A stretch of DNA of 10,577 bases from CAYOVG01 sp964407285 (GCA_964407285.1 CAYOVG010000258.1:1-10577), one strand, 5' to 3'; counted from the stretch's first letter, positions 1 to 8,071 are shown. Translations and numbers: made by a program. The notes: generated by a model from the letters alone, not told the origin.

Positions 1-379
1 TCAACCATAATCCTAATGAGGATGCCTGCTCATTTTGGGCTCACGGATTCAGGATAGAAGTAATCTGTGGGAATTACTCCTTTCCGCCTGTATCGACGCA
101 GAGAAGTTATCCCGGCAAGCTCTTTCCAATTCTCGATCAGTGAAAGGAACCGCCATTTCACTTATTTCCTTTGAGTATGAGTCCGACCGATCAGATGATC
201 CCTTGACGGTTTTTATCTGTCTTCAGCGAGATAATACGAAAAAGAATCGGAGAGAAGACAGGAAACATAGTACGATTGTGGCGGGATAGTGTCAACCTGT
301 AATGATTAGAATAAACGCTCGACTGGCGAGTACGCAGTCTACAGCACTCACAACGGGAAACATAGCTGTGAGGTAGATA
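1..379. other. Non-coding left flank, no supported gene
   Basis: This stretch is visibly more A+T-rich than the genes to its right, and I see no reading frame with both a ribosome site and a plausible composition. An 84-codon frame (35-289) needs a TTG start without a Shine-Dalgarno sequence and encodes a low-complexity, charged product, so I do not call it. Short inverted repeats are present: AGTAAT/ATTACT at 59-64 and 73-78, and CTCACA/TGTGAG at 347-352 and 367-372. The second lies just past the stop of the minus-strand regulator and could be a weak terminator for it, but it has only six base pairs and no T-run. Confidence 0.5.
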
Positions 380-1783
<1,404 letters not shown>

Positions 1784-1911
1784 TTCGCTTTCCTCCGGAA
1801 ATGAAAACTCGAGAAGCGCACCTATGAATAGAGAATATGCCGTAAAGGAGGTCCACTCCTGTTCGGGCGCTCCTTTTCACGGCATGCACCAAAACAGCAT
1901 CCCTGCATTTC

Positions 1912-1939
1912 CTTGTATATTATGATATCCCAAAGTCAA
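1912..1939 (-). promoter_or_regulatory. Possible sigma-70-type promoter of the minus-strand regulator
   Basis: On the minus strand TTGACT (1939-1934) is followed after 16 bp by TACAAG (1917-1912), in an AT-rich stretch that stands out locally. The -35 is good but the -10 is poor. It lies directly beside the first 19-bp repeat (1946-1964), so a protein bound there could influence it. I found no GG-N10-GC sigma-54 signature for this gene on the minus strand. Confidence 0.2.
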
Positions 1940-1945
1940 CTGAAA

Positions 1946-2024
1946 TGTCACCTTAAAGTTTCACTAGAGGCAAAATGTCTCCAATGAGTTTCACTTTCCC
2001 CATAATGTCACCTGCAAGTTTCAC
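1946..2024 (+). repeat. Three 19-bp direct repeats at exact 30-bp period
   Basis: The units are TGTCACCTTAAAGTTTCAC (1946-1964), TGTCTCCAATGAGTTTCAC (1976-1994) and TGTCACCTGCAAGTTTCAC (2006-2024). Each is preceded by AA, and they are separated by 11-bp spacers of unrelated sequence. The ends TGTCnCC and AGTTTCAC are conserved and the middle varies, as expected for two protein-contact half-sites. The array fills the middle of the divergent regulator/kinase intergenic region. Related units recur at 5215-5255 upstream of a sigma-54 promoter, which suggests operator or enhancer sites for the adjacent NtrC-type regulator. The alternative is the multiply repeated end of an insertion sequence (IS21-like elements have such ends); no transposase or opposite end is visible. 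The spacers are too short for a CRISPR array. Confidence 0.75.
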
Positions 2025-2034
2025 CAGGACCGCC

Positions 2035-2064
2035 TTGATTTTAGCTTTCCCAATCGCGTACAAA
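2035..2064 (+). promoter_or_regulatory. Possible promoter of the Cache-PAS kinase
   Basis: TTGATT (2035-2040), an 18-bp gap and TACAAA (2059-2064) form a mediocre sigma-70-type promoter just downstream of the repeat array. A competing candidate is a bare GG-N10-GC pair (2089-2090 and 2101-2102), which has the sigma-54 spacing but few of the other consensus bases; it would leave a short leader before the ribosome site at 2128-2134. Neither is strong. Confidence 0.2.
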
Positions 2065-2144
2065 TACGAGAATCACGATCACAGTCCCGGTCAGTTCCAT
2101 GCCGACAACCGCGCAAATCCCCTAACCAGGAGGAACAGCAAGCA

Positions 2145-4367
2145 ATGGAGGCGCGAGAAAGGGTCCAACTCAACAAAATCCTGAGAGTCGTCGGAATCTT
2201 TACGTTCTTTCTTATAGCGGGAGCCCTGTCGCTCGGCATCTCCACCGCTCGCCAGATGAAAGAAATCATAAGGGCTCAATTCAACGAGCAGCAACTGGTG
2301 CTGGCCAGGACGGCGGCCGGAAGAGTGGAGATTTCCATTCAAAACGCCATTGCGGATATCGTCCTTCTGAACTCGCTGTCGACCATCCAGCATTGTGAAC
2401 CCGAGCAGTACGAAGCCCTGCTGGTTGCGGCGCTGCCCATATTGAACCGGGACGACATCAAGGAGATCAGCCGCGTGGACCAGGACGGAAATACCCTCTT
2501 CGTGGCCAATGATCAGGGGATCGCCATGCGCCATTTCGGTCTCGGGCATGTGGACGCCGCCGCGTACCTTTCCTGGGCGTCTTCCATGAGCAATCGCGGC
2601 AAGACCATGGCCGCCGGAATTCGCCCCAAGGACCCGGTGGGCGATAGAAGACACACGGTAATGGACCTGATCATCCCGACCTACCAGGATTCCACGGACA
2701 GCCGACACCCGTGGGCATCGCACCGTTTTGCCGGGTACCTGAGAGCCACCGTCGATATCAGCGAACTTCTCAAGAAGATTATGACGCCCGTCAGGTCGGG
2801 CAAGACGGGTTATTCATGGGTTCTGGACTCCTCCGGCACGTTTCTCTACCATCCCGAGAGCAGCTTCCTGGGAGAGAATGCCTTCGAAATCCGGAGCAAT
2901 CGCAATCCCGGCATCTCCTTCAATCAAATCAACCAGATCCAGCGCGAGGAAATGCTCCAGGGGAAAGAGGGCGTGGGGACGTACACCTCCGGCTGGCACA
3001 GAGACGTCATCGAACCGATGGAGAAGCTCATAGCCTACACTCCCGTGCGTATCCAGGGGCCTTTCCACGATTATACCTGGTCGGTAGCCGTCGTGGCCCC
3101 CCTCCATGAGATCGAGGGCATCATCCACCAGGTGTACGGGAGGCAAATACTGCTCCAGGGACTTATCCTGCTCGTCATCCTCGTCTGCGGCGCAATGGTG
3201 GTGCTCTACGAACTGCGCTGGACGACAATCCTCGAACACGAAATCGCCGTCAAGACCAAGGACCTGAGAACTAAGGCCGCGGAACTGGAAAGATCGGAAG
3301 CCAACTACCGGTCCCTGGTCGAAGGAGCGGAGGACCTCATTTTCACCCTGTGTTACGACGGCGTTATCCGGTCCGCCAACAGGCACATGACCAGGATATT
3401 CGGGGTGGAAGCCGGCAGCCTGGTAGGCAGGAGCATTGCGGCGTTCCTGCCCGAGGAACACGGCCGCGAGCAACTCAACATGGTGGGAGAGGCTATCATG
3501 TCGGGAAAGGCGCAGAGGGCCGAGGTCGTTTTTCAGGTTCACAATGAACCTCTTTGGTTTCACATCCAGTATATTCCCATCCAGGGAGAGGGCGCCGACT
3601 CACCGATCATCCTGGGGATAGCTCGCGACATCACGGACAGAAAGAGCCTGGAGAAACAGCTCATCAATACGGAGAAACTCGCGTCATTGGGCACTCTCGC
3701 CGCCGGCGTGGCTCATGAAATCAACAATCCCCTCGGAATAATGCTGGGGTTCTGCGACCTGCTGCAGGAGAAGATCGAACCCGGAACCATGGAGTACAAC
3801 GACCTGAAAATCATCGAAAGGCATGGACTCCACTGCAAGGGAATCATCGAAAGGCTTCTCAGCTTCGCCAGGATCAGCGATGAAACCGAGGAGTATTGCG
3901 ATGTCAATTCCAACATCGAGGCCATCTTGTCGGTGGTGAGACACACCCTCGACATGAACAACATCGCGCCGGTGGTTCACCTCGGTGAAGGACTTCCGCT
4001 GGTGCGAGGCGATTCGAGGGGACTCCAGCAGGTTTTTCTGAACCTCATCAACAACGCGATTTACGCCATGGAGAACCAGGGGACGCTTTCCATCACCACT
4101 CACATGGGAAAGACGAACGACCGCGTGGAGGTCCGGGTGTCGGATACCGGGTGCGGCATCAAGGCGGAATTTCTCGAAAAAATTTTCGATCCCTTCTTCA
4201 CCACGAAAAAAGTCGGCGACGGCACGGGTCTCGGTCTTTCCGTCAGCTATGGAATCATAACCAAGTATGGAGGGTCCATTACGTGTGAAAGCTGGACGGA
4301 AGAAGAAAGACCGGGCCATTCGGGTACAACCTTCACCATCACCATTCCCGTGAAAGGCGAAGAGTGA
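2145..4367 (+). CDS. Membrane-bound Cache-PAS sensor histidine kinase
   Basis: A 740-aa inner-membrane sensor kinase. The start ATG has AGGAGGA (2128-2134) upstream. Order of parts: transmembrane helix about 12-34; periplasmic sensor about 37-330 of the double-Cache type (the YSWVLDSSGTFLYHPE stretch is typical); second helix about 336-357; charged coiled linker; PAS domain about 385-500 ending in an ARDITDRK motif; HisKA with H524 in GVAHEINNPL; and a HATPase_c domain with N-box NLINNA (from 633), G1 DTGCGI (667-672), F-box DPFFTTK (682-688) and G2 GDGTGLGL. All catalytic motifs are intact, and E-x-x-N after the histidine is the pattern of a bifunctional kinase/phosphatase. It is divergent from the sigma-54 regulator at 380-1783 and is the natural partner of it. 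Cache domains usually bind small periplasmic solutes such as carboxylates or amino acids; the ligand here cannot be read from sequence. Confidence 0.95.
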   Translation: MEARERVQLNKILRVVGIFTFFLIAGALSLGISTARQMKEIIRAQFNEQQLVLARTAAGRVEISIQNAIADIVLLNSLSTIQHCEPEQYEALLVAALPILNRDDIKEISRVDQDGNTLFVANDQGIAMRHFGLGHVDAAAYLSWASSMSNRGKTMAAGIRPKDPVGDRRHTVMDLIIPTYQDSTDSRHPWASHRFAGYLRATVDISELLKKIMTPVRSGKTGYSWVLDSSGTFLYHPESSFLGENAFEIRSNRNPGISFNQINQIQREEMLQGKEGVGTYTSGWHRDVIEPMEKLIAYTPVRIQGPFHDYTWSVAVVAPLHEIEGIIHQVYGRQILLQGLILLVILVCGAMVVLYELRWTTILEHEIAVKTKDLRTKAAELERSEANYRSLVEGAEDLIFTLCYDGVIRSANRHMTRIFGVEAGSLVGRSIAAFLPEEHGREQLNMVGEAIMSGKAQRAEVVFQVHNEPLWFHIQYIPIQGEGADSPIILGIARDITDRKSLEKQLINTEKLASLGTLAAGVAHEINNPLGIMLGFCDLLQEKIEPGTMEYNDLKIIERHGLHCKGIIERLLSFARISDETEEYCDVNSNIEAILSVVRHTLDMNNIAPVVHLGEGLPLVRGDSRGLQQVFLNLINNAIYAMENQGTLSITTHMGKTNDRVEVRVSDTGCGIKAEFLEKIFDPFFTTKKVGDGTGLGLSVSYGIITKYGGSITCESWTEEERPGHSGTTFTITIPVKGEE

Positions 4368-4381
4368 GCGTTTGAAAACAA

Positions 4382-4421
4382 CCGTTGAATAACCGTTGGA
4401 ATTCCCTGACAGTATCCGTTG
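4382..4421 (+). repeat. Three phased CCGTTG repeats upstream of receiver gene
   Basis: CCGTTG occurs at 4382-4387, 4393-4398 and 4416-4421. The first two sit inside AACCGTTG contexts. The start-to-start distances are 11 and 23 bp, about one and two helical turns, so all copies lie on one face of the DNA. They begin 14 bp after the kinase stop codon and end five bases before a sigma-54-like element. This looks like a small operator, but the six-base unit is short and chance cannot be excluded. Confidence 0.4.
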
Positions 4422-4426
4422 GTTAC

Positions 4427-4442
4427 TGGCATGCTACTTGTA
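4427..4442 (+). promoter_or_regulatory. Imperfect sigma-54-type promoter before receiver gene
   Basis: TGGCATGCTACTTGTA matches the sigma-54 consensus TGGCAYR-N4-TTGCW at every defined position except that the -12 element reads TTGTA rather than TTGCA. The -24 half is identical in its first seven bases (TGGCATG) to the full-consensus promoter at 5362. Transcription would start near 4453, ahead of the candidate leader ORF and the receiver gene. The GC-to-GT change at -12 would be expected to weaken it. Confidence 0.4.
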
Positions 4443-4478
4443 TCGTCACAATCGGGTACCCAGGAGCATAACGGAAGA

Positions 4479-4565
4479 ATGGGCAGAATCGAATGCGTAA
4501 CCGGAGCGAGAGGACAAGGAGCCCTGTCTTTTACTGTCACTTTTGATGGACACTGCCTGAGATGA
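4479..4565 (+). CDS. Candidate 28-aa leader ORF coupled to receiver gene
   Basis: The frame runs from ATG 4479 to TGA 4563-4565 and would encode MGRIECVTGARGQGALSFTV followed by TFDGHCLR. AGGAG at 4462-4466 and GGAAG at 4473-4477 could act as its ribosome site. The stop overlaps the start of the receiver gene as ATGA (4562-4565), the classic arrangement for translational coupling. The receiver ATG has no good ribosome site of its own, which makes re-initiation from this leader attractive. I recognise no domain, and a frame this short can arise by chance. Confidence 0.35.
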   Translation: MGRIECVTGARGQGALSFTVTFDGHCLR

Positions 4566-4948
4566 ATCGAAAGAACATTCTCATACTGGACCCCGAGCAA
4601 GACATGAGCGAACTCTTTACGAGGTCCCTGGAGGCCCGTAAGGATTGCAGATGCTATTGGACCGCCAAGGAAGAGGAGGCCATGGCTCTCATCAAAGATA
4701 TTCCTTTCGACCTGGTCATCATGGACGTGTCGTTCGCCACGGCGGGCAACTACAGCCTCGTCCGGAAGGTGAAGCGAATTCTTCCGGACCTCGCCATCGT
4801 CATCGACGCCTATATCCATCAGAAGGAGCATGCCTCCAGAGCCATGGAGCACGGCGCCGCCGGGTATTTCCTGAAGCCCATCAAGGTCGAGGAATTCAGG
4901 AAGAAGATAGGCCATTTCCTCAATACCACCGTGGTTCAGACTCCCTGA
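4562..4948 (+). CDS. Stand-alone receiver-domain protein (CheY-like)
   Basis: A 128-aa protein made of one receiver domain and no output domain. Visible landmarks are D10 (with E12) of the acidic pocket, phospho-acceptor D55 in LVIMDVS, Y84 and K105 followed by P106 in YFLKPI. The conserved Thr/Ser that contacts the phosphoryl group is replaced by aspartate (D82, IVIDAYI where relatives have MTAYG), so the switch may be altered or partly constitutive. It lies downstream of the Cache-PAS kinase with a 194-bp gap holding a possible promoter. Stand-alone receivers usually relay phosphate, act as a phosphate sink or bind another protein. It could serve the kinase at 2145, the soluble kinase at 9247, or both. 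The start ATG has no clear Shine-Dalgarno and may depend on the overlapping leader ORF. Confidence 0.88.
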   Translation: MNRKNILILDPEQDMSELFTRSLEARKDCRCYWTAKEEEAMALIKDIPFDLVIMDVSFATAGNYSLVRKVKRILPDLAIVIDAYIHQKEHASRAMEHGAAGYFLKPIKVEEFRKKIGHFLNTTVVQTP

Positions 4949-5214
4949 CAGCGCACTGAACAGACTGCTTTTCGCTGCCGTTTTCTCCGTAAGAACACAG
5001 ATCCGCCCTGCCGATGCCCTCAGACGGCTTCAAGCCGAAGGCGCCGCGCGAAGCAAGGACCACTCGTTCCCGTGCGCCGGCATCCTCTGCCCGTGCTCGC
5101 GCCGTATGCGGTCCCCATACAGAAACGCCGTATGAGAACCCTGGAGCGGCCCAGCCGTGGAGTGGGCGCCGCCGGTTCTCAGGTCGAAGCCTGTGACCGC
5201 TGTCCCCCCTCCCC
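4949..5214. other. Non-coding spacer with small hairpins
   Basis: First half of a 516-bp gap without a credible gene. The short frames on both strands are rich in Arg, Pro, Ala and Gly, as typical of chance frames in GC-rich DNA, and have no ribosome sites. Structures seen: CGGCTT-C-AAGCCG (a tight palindrome near 5026-5038), and CGCCGTATG repeated at 5100-5108 and 5126-5134 with CATAC (5116-5120) between, able to pair with GTATG of either copy. No T-run follows any of these, so no terminator is called for the receiver gene. Confidence 0.5.
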
Positions 5215-5255
5215 TGTCACCTCCAGGTGACACTTCTGTCGCCTGATAGTTTCAT
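5215..5255 (+). promoter_or_regulatory. Probable enhancer: two copies of the 19-bp element
   Basis: TGTCACCTCCAGGTGACA (5215-5232) is a perfect 8-bp inverted repeat around CC, and with the following C matches the first unit of the 1946-2024 array at 14 of 19 positions. TGTCGCCTGATAGTTTCAT (5237-5255) is a second, clear copy of the same element, starting 22 bp later (two helical turns). They lie about 130-175 bp upstream of the predicted start of the sigma-54 promoter at 5362, the usual enhancer distance for NtrC-type activators. An A-rich run (5351-5357) lies in between and may ease bending, though I see no clear IHF consensus. The inferred binder is the regulator encoded at 380-1783. Confidence 0.6.
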
Positions 5256-5361
5256 TCCATCGGTCAACACACTGTAAATCCACTGTCATTTGCATCCGAC
5301 CGGCGGCGCTCATCCGGAATAAGCACCGCAATATCCATGATTTACAAGATAAAAAAACCCA

Positions 5362-5377
5362 TGGCATGCATGTTGCT
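5362..5377 (+). promoter_or_regulatory. Sigma-54 promoter of the seven-gene operon
   Basis: TGGCATGCATGTTGCT fits the sigma-54 consensus TGGCAYR-N4-TTGCW at all defined positions, with GG and GC correctly spaced by 10 bp. Transcription would start near 5388, leaving a leader of roughly 75 nt before the first gene at 5465. Sigma-54 promoters are silent without an activating AAA+ regulator, and such a regulator is encoded in this window at 380-1783. Confidence 0.85.
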
Positions 5378-5464
5378 CAAAAGGAGGTCAACAGACACAA
5401 GCGGCGCCGGGCCGCCGGTAACGAACGGATCAAGGATTGAAAGAAATAGAAGGGAGGTATTTCA

Positions 5465-5878
5465 ATGAAGGTGCTGGTTCCTACAGACGGGTCGGATTAC
5501 TCGATGAAGGCTGTCCAAAAAGCATTGGATTTGGCGAAAACGGGAAAAGCTGAGGTGACTATCCTGGCAGTGGCCTACTATGCCAAGGAGGATCTGGATG
5601 AAATGCCTCCCAGCATACAGGAGAAGCTGGAAGGCGAGGCGAGCGCGGCGCTCAAGAAGGCCAAAGCCGTATTCGAGAGCAATGCCGTTCCCGCCGCGGT
5701 CCTGCTGAAAGCCGACCTCGTACCCGCCAACAGCATTATCCAGGTGGCTCAGCAAGGTAGTTTCGACGAGATCATCATGGGCAGCAGGGGCAAGATGGGA
5801 CTCGACAGGATTCTGCTCGGCAGTACGGCGGCAAAGGTAACGGCGAACGCCCCTTGCAGCGTGTCGGTGGTGCGCTAG
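5465..5878 (+). CDS. Universal stress protein (UspA family), ATP-binding type
   Basis: A 137-aa soluble protein of the normal single-domain Usp length. The N-terminus MKVLVPTDGSDYSMKAV carries the nucleotide-pocket Asp, and the C-terminal part has the ATP-binding signature G-X2-G-X9-G-S (G106, G109, G119, S120 in GSRGKMGLDRILLGST), so it belongs to the ATP-binding branch rather than the UspA-like non-binding branch. It ends in the typical APCSVSVVR strand. GGGAGG at 5452-5457 is a strong ribosome site. It is the first gene after the sigma-54 promoter. Usp proteins next to or fused with transporters often modulate them in an ATP-dependent way, so a regulatory role on the permease two genes downstream is a reasonable inference. 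Confidence 0.93.
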   Translation: MKVLVPTDGSDYSMKAVQKALDLAKTGKAEVTILAVAYYAKEDLDEMPPSIQEKLEGEASAALKKAKAVFESNAVPAAVLLKADLVPANSIIQVAQQGSFDEIIMGSRGKMGLDRILLGSTAAKVTANAPCSVSVVR

Positions 5879-5935
5879 TAACTGGTAAGTCGATGTAAGT
5901 TATTGAGTTACAACATTAACCGGGAGATGAAGGAA

Positions 5936-6232
5936 ATGAAGAAGTTGTGGTCGAAGATGTTGGGTCTTGGGATGCTCGTGTGGCTCTTGTTGCCCGGGAT
6001 AGCTTCAGCGGCAGGCGGCGGGGGCACGGCTATCGTTATCGTCGCCGATACCAGGGGGCTCACCGGCATCATGGGATGGTGGGGCAACCTCTACAATGAG
6101 AGCCATATTCAGTTCGCCCTGCTTACGATTACGCTGATTCCGCTTATCGGAGTGCTTTTCGGAGTGGTGGCCGATTTCATCATGGAGCATATAGGCATCG
6201 ATCTGCATTCCAGGGATCTGGCCGAGCACTAA
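5936..6232 (+). CDS. Small secreted or membrane protein of unknown function
   Basis: I do not recognise the family. From ATG 5936 the product is 98 aa; this start is chosen because GGGAG (5922-5926) is well spaced before it and because it places a clean signal sequence at the N-terminus (MKK, hydrophobic 9-22, likely cleavage near GIASA|AGG, residues 25/26). Alternatives are ATG 5927 and TTG 5903. After cleavage a Gly-rich start is followed by a periplasmic stretch with WWGNLYNES, then one transmembrane segment about 59-79 and a charged tail with several His and Asp residues. It sits 57 nt after the stress protein and 69 nt before the permease, so it is a candidate accessory subunit of that permease. 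If the signal is not cleaved, the protein would span the membrane twice. Confidence 0.75.
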   Translation: MKKLWSKMLGLGMLVWLLLPGIASAAGGGGTAIVIVADTRGLTGIMGWWGNLYNESHIQFALLTITLIPLIGVLFGVVADFIMEHIGIDLHSRDLAEH

Positions 6233-6301
6233 TACTCATGGTTCTGGAACGAATCGTTATCACGGCAGTATTACCCGACGGGACTTGAAGGAGGTCTTAT
6301 C

Positions 6302-7369
6302 ATGGACTGGTTGTATATCTTAATGCCTATCGCCGGAGTCAAGATATTCTGGCCCGGACTCATCATCCTTGGAGTAGGTGTAGGAATTATCGGCGGTTTC
6401 TTCGGAATGGGCGGAGCATGGATGGTCACGCCCGGATTGAACATCCTCGGATTTCCCATGGCCTTCGCTATCGGGACCGATATCGCCCACATGGCCGGGA
6501 AGTCTTTGATTTCCACCATGCGTCACGGGAAGTTCGGTAACGTCGATTACAAACTCGGCGTCATCATGCTCGTCGGAACCGTGGTCGGGTTCGAAGTCGG
6601 CGCACAGATGATCATGTGGCTGGAGCGGTTGGGCAACGTCGAAATCGTCGTGAGGTACATGTACCTTGTCCTGCTGTTCCTCATTGCCTGGATGGTTTTC
6701 CATGACGTCAACAAGAGAAGGCAGAAACAGAAAGAAGCCCTGGCCGCAGGCAAGGATGTCGACAAGCTGACAACCGGTGTCGAGTGGCACAAGACTTTCC
6801 AGAAACTCAACATCCCCCCCATGATCCACCTCCAGGTAGCCGGCATCCATTGTTCGGCCTGGCTACCGATCTTCGTAAGCTTCCTCACCGGGTGGCTGGC
6901 CGGTATCCTCGGAATCGGCGGCGGCTTGATCCGCATGCCGTCCCTCATCTACATCCTGGGCTGCCCGACCCACGTGGCAGTCGGCACGGACCTCTTCGAG
7001 GTCATGATCTCCGGTCTGTACGGCGCCGGCACTTACACGTACAAGGGCCGCACCGAACTGGTGGCGGCGGTCATCATGCTGATCGGCGCATCCATCGGCG
7101 CACAGATCGGCACCGTGGCGACCAAGTACATCAAGGGCTACGGAATCCGCATCGCCTTCGGACTGGCGGTTGTCGGTTGCGCGCTCTCCATCGTTCTCAA
7201 GCTGATGACCAGGTATCTGCCGGCGCAGAAAGACCTTCTGGACGGTACTTCCACCGTGCTGGTCCTGGGTCTGGTGGTGGCTTTGTCGCTGTACATCTTC
7301 GTAAAGATGATCCAGGGCGCCAAGGCGGAAGTCATGGCAAAGAAAGCGGGGACCAAAGCAGCGCATTAG
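6302..7369 (+). CDS. TauE/SafE (TSUP) family anion permease
   Basis: A 355-aa inner-membrane protein with about eight or nine hydrophobic segments. It shows the internal duplication of the family: GGFFGMGG (31-38), then P44 and GFP (50-52) with GTD (58-60), recur 170 residues later as GILGIGGG (201-208), P213, GCP (220-222) and GTD (228-230). Between the halves lies an unusually long, charged cytoplasmic loop (about 136-176, KRRQKQKEALAAGKD). Start ATG 6302 follows AAGGAGGT (6288-6294), an excellent ribosome site. Members of the family move sulfite, sulfonates, sulfoacetate or other organosulfur anions, but many have no known substrate. The context (stress protein, lipoprotein and small membrane proteins) suggests a dedicated transport system; the substrate and direction cannot be read from sequence. 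No gene symbol is justified. Confidence 0.92.
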   Translation: MDWLYILMPIAGVKIFWPGLIILGVGVGIIGGFFGMGGAWMVTPGLNILGFPMAFAIGTDIAHMAGKSLISTMRHGKFGNVDYKLGVIMLVGTVVGFEVGAQMIMWLERLGNVEIVVRYMYLVLLFLIAWMVFHDVNKRRQKQKEALAAGKDVDKLTTGVEWHKTFQKLNIPPMIHLQVAGIHCSAWLPIFVSFLTGWLAGILGIGGGLIRMPSLIYILGCPTHVAVGTDLFEVMISGLYGAGTYTYKGRTELVAAVIMLIGASIGAQIGTVATKYIKGYGIRIAFGLAVVGCALSIVLKLMTRYLPAQKDLLDGTSTVLVLGLVVALSLYIFVKMIQGAKAEVMAKKAGTKAAH

Positions 7370-7431
7370 GCGGGACGATACGATTTCTCGAAAACAACGC
7401 AGTACCGGATTTTCAAAGAGGGAGATTACCA

Positions 7432-8046
7432 ATGAGTAGAAAGTTCAACTGGTTGCCGGCAATAATGATTATCCTGCCCCTTGCGCTGGTCGGCTGCTCG
7501 AACTTCGGCAAGGTGGATCAGGGAAGAGCGATAGCCTTCGATAAGGACAAGAAGACCGTCACCATAATCAGGGACAAGAATACCGTGTCCGGGCTGGCCC
7601 CCGACTACACGATTCTTCCCCCCGTAACATACGTTCTGCCTACGGACCCGATGGAAGTGGGGCCGGAGCCAAAAATCGGGAAGCGCATGAAGCTCGACAC
7701 CAAGGCAAAACAGATCGTGATCTACGTGCCTTCGACCAACAGCTTCGCGACGATCAACTATACACTGATCGATCAGAAGGAGAACGTATCGGCCACCGAT
7801 CCCCTGGTCTATGACTCCATCACGGATCAGACCAGGCACTTCCCCGCCATAGACCAGGCAAAGAAGACCATTACCGTCTACTCCAAGAGACAGAAGACCC
7901 TCACCACGTTCTCCGTGCCTGATGAGTACTTCGGGCTTTCCGAAGACACCTGGGAAAACGGCGACGAGGTCCGGGTCTACTACAAGGAAGACGGCAAAGC
8001 CGCCAGGTTCATGAATGTGAGCAAAACGGATATTTTCAAGAAGTAA
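7432..8046 (+). CDS. Outer-membrane-type lipoprotein with three internal beta repeats
   Basis: The 204-aa product starts at ATG 7432, supported by GAGGGAG (7418-7424) and by the lipoprotein signal it creates: MSRK, hydrophobic core, lipobox LVGC with lipidated C22. Serine at +2 favours the outer membrane by the usual sorting rule. The frame stays open far upstream, but that part overlaps the permease gene and is a shadow. The mature part holds three similar segments of pattern D-x-x-K-K-T-[VI]-T-[IV] (about 35-50, 88-110 and 139-162), each predicted to be paired beta strands, reminiscent of a small beta-propeller or barrel-like fold. From memory it resembles the roughly 200-residue Desulfovibrio lipoproteins grouped as DUF4881, but I could not verify this. 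Being cotranscribed with the permease, it may be a periplasmic or outer-membrane partner. Confidence 0.85.
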   Translation: MSRKFNWLPAIMIILPLALVGCSNFGKVDQGRAIAFDKDKKTVTIIRDKNTVSGLAPDYTILPPVTYVLPTDPMEVGPEPKIGKRMKLDTKAKQIVIYVPSTNSFATINYTLIDQKENVSATDPLVYDSITDQTRHFPAIDQAKKTITVYSKRQKTLTTFSVPDEYFGLSEDTWENGDEVRVYYKEDGKAARFMNVSKTDIFKK

Positions 8047-8071
8047 CCGGGAACACACATGCAAGAGCAAA

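Noticed and set aside
35..289. 84-codon plus-strand frame near the left edge
   Set aside because: It needs a TTG start without a ribosome site, has a low-GC chance-like composition and resembles no known protein.
1946..2024. CRISPR array
   Set aside because: The spacers are only 11 bp, the repeats are 19 bp and imperfect, there are three units only, and no cas gene is present.
5014..5233. Short frames on both strands in the non-coding gap
   Set aside because: Arg/Pro/Ala-rich translations without ribosome sites, overlapping the putative enhancer.
6784..7431. Long N-terminal extension of the lipoprotein frame
   Set aside because: It overlaps the permease gene in another frame and is Arg/His/Gly-rich; ATG 7432 has a ribosome site and yields a lipoprotein signal.
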